Shown here: positions 59,715-64,000 of the stretch, in pieces | Layout of the letters: the number at the start of each line of letters is the position of its first letter | How positions within the stretch are numbered: the first letter of the stretch is position 1 | Assembly: GCA_005784505.1 (NCBI GenBank) | Contig: VCAZ01000135.1 | Span: forward strand, 392,018 to 456,017 | Direction: 5' to 3' | DNA: 64,000 nucleotides | Source of the DNA: Bagarius yarrelli | Taxonomy: Eukaryota > Chordata > Actinopteri > Siluriformes > Sisoridae | Notes under the pieces: generated by a model | Database searches by the model: none | What the model was told of the DNA's origin: nothing | What the model saw: only the letters and a program-made list of their open reading frames with translations | Position numbers and translations under genes: made by a program

Positions 59715-62700
59715 TGTACAAATAGTAACAGGTGCTGTGTAGTGATTGGACAGTCAGGTAAAATGGGTGGGGCTTGTTTCGTGTAATTTCTTTCTAAATA
59801 GATGCTGTACACGAGAAGGGGGAGGAGTCAGTTAATGAGGAGGCGGAGGATAAAGAATTCTGGGATGGAGTCACCAAACCACAGCAGACAGAAACAAACA
59901 CACCTGAGGTACACACATACACACCCACACACACACACCAATACAACTATACATGGAAAAATAAATGAAAAGAAGGGTTAAAACTTTTGCACCACAATGT
60001 GTTTGTTTACCCGGTTTGAATCATTTCTCTGCAGGATTCTGATGGAGCGGCAGATAACGAACACAACGAATACAAAGAGAACGACAGTAAGAACACACAC
60101 ACACACACACTTCATTACATCACTAAAGATTAATGCACTTACTCAACTTTCTAAACGGGCTCGGGTTAAATTAATGAATCAGTAAACAGAGTCGGGTCGA
60201 GCGAATGAATCGGGTCGAGTAAAAACAGAACCGAGTCGGTCGTGAATCAGTAAACAGAGTCGAATGAATCAGTAAACAGAGTCGGGTCGAGCGAATGAAT
60301 CAGTAGACAGAGTCGGGTCGAGCGAATGAATCAGTAGACAGAGTCGGGTCGAGCGAATGAATCAGTAAACAGAGTCGGGTCGAGCGAATGAATCAGTAAA
60401 CAGAGTCGGGTCGAGCGAATGAATCAGTAGACAGAGTCGGGTCGAGCGAATGAATCAGAATCAGACGAAATCGTCGAATAGCAGAGCGGTCGAGCGATGA
60501 ATCAGTAGACAGAGTCGGGTCGAGCGAATGAATCAGTAGCAAGTCGGGTCGAGCGAATGAATCAGTAGACAAGTCGGGTCGAGCGAATGAATCAGATAAA
60601 TGACAGAGTCGGTCGAACAGAGTCGGGTCGAGCGAATGAATCAGTAGACAGAGTCGGGTCGAGCGAATGAATCAGTAGACAGAGTCGGGTCGAGCGAATG
60701 AATCAGTAGACAGAGTCGGGTCGAGCGAATGAGTCAGTAGACAGAGTCGGGTCGAGCGAATGAGTCAGTAAACAGAGTTCGGGTCGGTCGAGTGAATGAA
60801 TCAGTAGACAGAGTCGGGTCGAGCGAATGAATCAGTAAACGAGTCGGCCGAATGAAACAGTAGTCGGGTCCGAGCGAATGAATCAGTAGACAGAGTCGGG
60901 TCGAGCGAATGCGTCAGTAGACAGAGTCGGGTCGAGCGAATGCGTCAGTAGACAGAGTCGGGTCGAGCGAATGAGTCAGTAGACAGAGTCGGGTCGAGCG
61001 AATGAGTCAGTAGACAGAGTCGGGTCGAGCGAATGAGTCAGTAGACAGAGTCGGGTCGAGCGATGAATCAGTAGGACAGAGTCGTCGAGCGATAATCAGT
61101 AGCGAATGAGTCAGTAGACAGAGTCGGGTCGAGCGAATGAGTCAGTAGACAGAGTCGGGTCGAGCGAATGAGTCAGTGAACGAGTGTGCACATGTATGTG
61201 TGTTGTAGTGTTTGGAGATGGGAAGTTTAACTTTAAGCTGATGACGGATCCCTTTGACCTGATGAAGTTCATGCAGCACCTCAGAAACACCAACCAGAAG
61301 GTGACTGCTGCACACACACACACACACACATATATCACACACACACAATCACACACCTTCACACTGAACCAGTTCATCTCACTGTGATTCCAAATCCACA
61401 GCGGGGGAATGGGAGGATCCAGGCAGACTCAAATCAGGAACAAGAAGAGGAAGAGGAGGAGGAGGGGAAGAGGTCGAGACAAAAAGAGGAGGACGAGAAG
61501 AGGAAGAGGAAAAAAGCGGAGGAGGAGGAGGAGGAGGAAGAGGGGGAAGAGGAAGATGAACACCTGTTGAAGGAGTTTGAGGAGGAGATGACGGATCTTT
61601 CGCTTCCCACCTCCAAAATCGGTCAGATTAAAGAGGAGATTCAGAAAGAGTTTGACAACATCATAGACGAGGTACAGCCTCCATTATCCTGGAATTTATT
61701 TCATCTGTAAGAATAAACAGTCCTTTATAAATCAGTCCTTACTTTTGGACTATGGCAGAAAACATCAAACCTGTTTTTTCTACAGTAAAATCTTTATTCA
61801 GGTCTTTCATAAATTTACGGCAGCTTTTTAAAAAAAAATAAAGCGATGCATGTTACAGATGTTTTCAGATGTTTTCTCGCGATTAAATTGAGGGACTAAG
61901 TGTAAATTGCAGCAGCACAACACACGCCATGTAAAACAGTTTAGCTCCGTTTTGGTGAAGGTCATCAGAGAAACACTTTACACACTTAAGACATTATTAT
62001 TATTATTATTATTATTATTGTTATTATTATTGTTATTATTATACATTTACAGTGTTTAACAGACGTCCTCATCCGGAGCGCTTTTTTATACAACTGAGCA
62101 ATCTGGTGGTAAGGGTCTTACTCAGGGGCCCAACAGTGAACTTGGTGGTGACAGGAATCAAACTCTGATCTTCCAATTAACAATCCAACACCTTAACCAC
62201 TGCGCCACCATCTAAGTAACAAGGAAGTGTGTTTGGTGAGGTAGTTGTTTTGGTTTTGGACAATGATTGGTCAGAAAAATAAAGTGAGTGTGGCTGGATA
62301 ACGCAGGTTTCAGTCGAATTTCCTTTAATAGTCACAGTTTAATAGACACTCGCCTTTATTTTCTACACTCCAATGACTCGTCTGGAGTTTTACATCATCA
62401 ATCTGTGCTAGCTAGCAGCCAACAAACAGCAGCGAGGATGACACGCCATACAAACACTCATTTGCCACATTTTCCCGAGGTGTTTTGACGTTAACACACT
62501 ATCTGCGCCATGAGGGTCGGCGCTCCTGTCTGCTCTCGGTTTGATGATGGTCACACCACCGGAAAAAGTCTAAAATCTTTTCATCTGACAAAAAAATAAT
62601 CGTATCGACCGTTAATCGTCCGAATGTACTGCTAGTTAAAGGATCGCTTTTCGATTCCCAGTAACACCAACCGCCACCATTGGGCCCCTGAGTAAGGCCC

Positions 62701-63176
62701 TTAACCCTTAACTGTTTAGTTGTATAAAAAAGATAAATGCAAGTTATTCTGGATGAGGACATCTACCAAATGCTGTAAATCTGTCAAAGTAACCAGCACA
62801 GACAACACACACACACACACGCGCACACACACACAGTGCCTGTCAGAGAGGTTCCCTTCACACTTCTATAGCATGCACACACGGAACCAGTTCCCTCTCA
62901 CACTCCACTCTGTGCTCTCAGTATGTGGAAATGATTCTTACTGCTTCTCTTTTCACTGATCCGCATTAACGGAACTCCGGTAACTTTCCTCCAGTTTAAA
63001 ACACTGATTAACGATTAACCATCAATGCATCTGTCAGTAGACCAATGAAACGGCCTTGTGCAGTTCTTACAGTGGACACAAGAGGGCAGTGTGGTATCAA
63101 CTCCATCCAACAGACAAGCAAAAGTTTTTAATGATCTGGAATTTATAGGTTGATCATTTGAATGTTTGTGTGTTTA

Positions 63177-63207
<31 letters not shown>

Positions 63208-63445
63208 CAGGCGCAGCAGGAGCTGGAGAGTGAGGGTCTGAAAGGAGAGTTTGATCGCTCTCAGGCCACTCAGACTTTAGAGAACACTTTAGGGAAACTG
63301 CTGGATCGACTTGAGGACAAAAACGATCAGGATGAACAAACACACACCCCCTCTGAAGCACACACACACACAAACACACACGCTTCAGACCAGAAGGACA
63401 CCAGTGCCACCCGGCATGACCACAACCTCGTCCCCAAAACTCCAG
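55346..63445 (+). CDS. os9: OS-9, ER lectin of ER-associated degradation, 12 exons visible, 3' end outside the window
   Basis: OS-9 sits in the ER lumen, reads trimmed mannose glycans on misfolded glycoproteins with its MRH domain, and delivers them to SEL1L-HRD1. Exons: 55346-55495, 55792-55968, 56074-56137, 56878-56954, 57921-58019, 58120-58321, 59519-59677, 59802-59908, 60035-60086, 61209-61300, 61402-61671, 63211-63445. All borders are GT...AG and phases agree, giving 561 codons so far. The signal peptide is residues 1 to about 25. The MRH domain (about 64-230) shows YECRLP, the tandem tryptophans W113-W114 in KDWWTYEFCYG, CDLNG, DEPQSCHYVLTI and TCQHPLL. Later parts align with human OS9: the EFWDGV segment, KFNFKLMTDPFDLMKFM, a poly-Glu stretch in exon 11 and LLKEFEEEMTDL. 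Exon 12 ends in phase 1 (CCAG|GTAAAT), so the C-terminal exons lie to the right. The start is the first in-frame ATG ahead of the signal peptide. Confidence 0.96.
55749..55789. repeat. (CTT)n tract forming the polypyrimidine tract of os9 exon 2
   Basis: About 13 CTT triplets ending directly in the exon 2 acceptor CTTCAG, so the microsatellite itself serves as the polypyrimidine tract. Confidence 0.9.
56585..56755 (+). mobile_element. tRNA-headed SINE copy in os9 intron 3
   Basis: GGTGGTTAAGGTGTTGGGCT, TTAATTCCCAGTACCACCAG, GCTGGGCTCCTGAGCAAGGC, CTCATTGCTCAGTTGTATAA and tail GCTCTGGATAAGGACGGCCT. Confidence 0.75.
56828..56876. repeat. (GT)n tract forming the os9 exon 4 acceptor
   Basis: GT run of about 48 bp that ends in TAG directly before exon 4. 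The acceptors of exons 6, 10 and 12 are likewise preceded by GT/TG-rich sequence. Confidence 0.9.
56960..57920. repeat. Low-complexity pyrimidine-rich os9 intron 4
   Basis: Irregular CTGTCTCACTCTCCTGT-type units dominate most of this 966-bp intron. They resemble the body of the intron 6 array but do not form a regular tandem. Confidence 0.6.
58322..59180. repeat. 69/71-bp tandem array in os9 intron 6, each unit starting with a splice-donor copy
   Basis: The string GTGAGTGCACAACACC, which at its first occurrence is the real exon 6 donor, begins at 58322, 58391, 58462, 58531, 58600, 58669, 58738, 58807, 58878, 58947, 59016 and 59085. Steps are 69 bp except two of 71 bp. A thirteenth unit near 59154 reads CTGAGTG and has lost the donor. 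Long plus-strand frames across it (252 and 375 codons) are repeat translations. Confidence 0.95.
60180..61185. repeat. 31-bp minisatellite in os9 intron 9
   Basis: About 30 copies of a unit built of GAATGAATCAGTAGACAGAG followed by TCGGGTCGAGC, CpG-rich. Variants carry AAACAG for AGACAG and GAGTCAG or GCGTCAG for GAATCAG; variants cluster regionally. Several units have small deletions (around 60.46-60.60 and 61.06-61.10 kb). The array takes up nearly all of the 1.1-kb intron and stops about 20 bp before the exon 10 acceptor region. Confidence 0.95.
61992..62042. repeat. (ATT)n microsatellite
   Basis: ATT triplet run with two GTT interruptions in os9 intron 11. Confidence 0.9.
62043..62212 (-). 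mobile_element. tRNA-headed SINE copy, minus orientation
   Basis: Minus strand reads GCAGTGGTTAAGGTGTTGGA, a diverged B box, ACTGTTGGGCCCCTGAGTAA, TTGTATAAAAAAGC and TCCGGATGAGGACGTCTGTT. It abuts the ATT run. Confidence 0.7.
62627..62782 (+). mobile_element. tRNA-headed SINE copy, head truncated
   Basis: CGATTCCCAGTAACACCAAC, CATTGGGCCCCTGAGTAAGG, CCCTTAACTGTTTAGTTGTA and tail GGATGAGGACATCTACCAAA. Opposite in orientation to the copy 0.4 kb to the left in the same intron. Confidence 0.65.
63178..63208. repeat. (GT)n tract forming the os9 exon 12 acceptor
   Basis: GT run of about 30 bp ending in the exon 12 acceptor TGTCAG. Confidence 0.9.
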
Positions 63446-64000
63446 GTAAATAAATCCTGTGTGCGTGTGTGTGTGTCAGATGAACTTACAGTTACGTGCT
63501 AAAGTATTGGCACCCTCTGCAAATAATCACACCTTTAATTATAAAAAAGAAAATCTACAATTCTTTACTTTATTTCTTCTCTTTTCTGTCTTCCTTATTC
63601 TTTTATTTTTATTCGTTTTCATTCTTTCTTTTTATATTTTTATTCTTTTTTTCTTTTCTTTTTTTGCTCCTTTTTCTTTTATCTTACTTTTATCTCTTCT
63701 TTCTTTTTTATTCTCTATTTCTTTTTTTAACACACTTTAATTCTTGGCTCAGTGTAAGAGTGTTAAAATTAATTTCAGGTAATTAGAGTTAAAATGCAGA
63801 CAAACTGGTGTGTTTTATTGTTTGTGTTTTATTCATTGATTATGGATCAAAAGGAAACTTATAACATTAATAACATGTATTTAGATCACACATATATCAA
63901 TCTGAGTATAACCTTTCATTTAATGTCCAGTATAGGTTTTTTTTTTTATTAATTATAAATTATATTTAAAAAGAAATAATTTTTGGTGGTAATATTCCAC
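63446..64000. other. os9: os9 intron 12 (partial), T-rich
   Basis: Long TTTTC/TTTAT low-complexity stretch (63.56-63.74 kb). AGTATTGGCACCCTC near 63.5 kb resembles the terminus of a Tc1-like element, but only one end is visible. No exon recognised before the window ends. Confidence 0.5.

Noticed and set aside
60180..61185. CRISPR-like array of a 31-bp repeat
   Set aside because: The units are directly adjacent without unique spacers and lie in an intron of a vertebrate gene: a minisatellite.
1868..63000. The SINE heads as functional tRNA genes
   Set aside because: Box A and B-like motifs are present, but no cloverleaf with intact acceptor and anticodon arms could be folded, and they are followed by SINE body and tail.

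Overview
This is vertebrate nuclear DNA, almost certainly from a ray-finned fish. The genes have many short introns with GT...AG borders. CA/GT, CT and TA microsatellites are dense. The gene repertoire and the interspersed repeats (tRNA-headed SINEs, hAT MITEs, decayed Tc1-like and L2-like elements) look like those of an otophysan teleost such as a catfish; the exact group is inference. Four protein-coding genes could be reconstructed exon by exon. Three are complete and the fourth runs off the right edge.

Layout. 1-15,800 is gene-poor and holds SINEs, a hAT MITE, two Tc1-like transposase remnants and microsatellites. 15,968-19,223 (+) is a complete type II keratin of 9 exons and 526 aa, with a TATA box and a poly(A) signal. 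20,792-26,111 (-) is a complete 8-exon gene for a 460-aa membrane protein laid out as signal peptide, Ig, Ig, SRCR, Ig, TM and a 5-residue tail. It converges on the keratin gene and is the most unusual gene here. 26,345-26,990 is a 26-bp minisatellite running into GACA/GA repeats, followed by an unrecognised open stretch. 27,650-30,240 is a 2.6-kb array of a 16-bp unit. 30,240-39,100 is repeat-rich and intergenic, with an intact 783-bp hAT element. 39,109-45,768 (-) is a complete b4galnt1 (GM2/GD2 synthase, 10 coding exons, 532 aa), with likely 5' exons near 47.0 and 52.6 kb. 48.7-51.1 kb is a dead L2-like LINE with a SINE inside it. 55,346-63,445 (+) is os9, the ER lectin of ERAD, with 12 exons visible and the C-terminal exons beyond the window.

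How the genes relate. b4galnt1 and os9 lie divergently side by side, as B4GALNT1 and OS9 do on human 12q14; type II keratins also lie on human 12q13, so this is conserved synteny. B4GALNT1 makes complex gangliosides in the Golgi. OS9 hands misfolded ER glycoproteins to the SEL1L-HRD1 ligase. The keratin is an epithelial intermediate-filament subunit. The Ig/SRCR protein is a probable immune-type surface receptor or adhesion molecule. There is no operon-like co-regulation; the shared feature is position.

The points most worth a second look are the Ig-SRCR hybrid receptor; a tandem array in os9 intron 6 whose unit repeats the exon-6 splice donor twelve times; a 329-bp near-perfect palindrome centred on a hAT MITE whose flanks are also mirrored; and an in-frame candidate upstream exon of b4galnt1.
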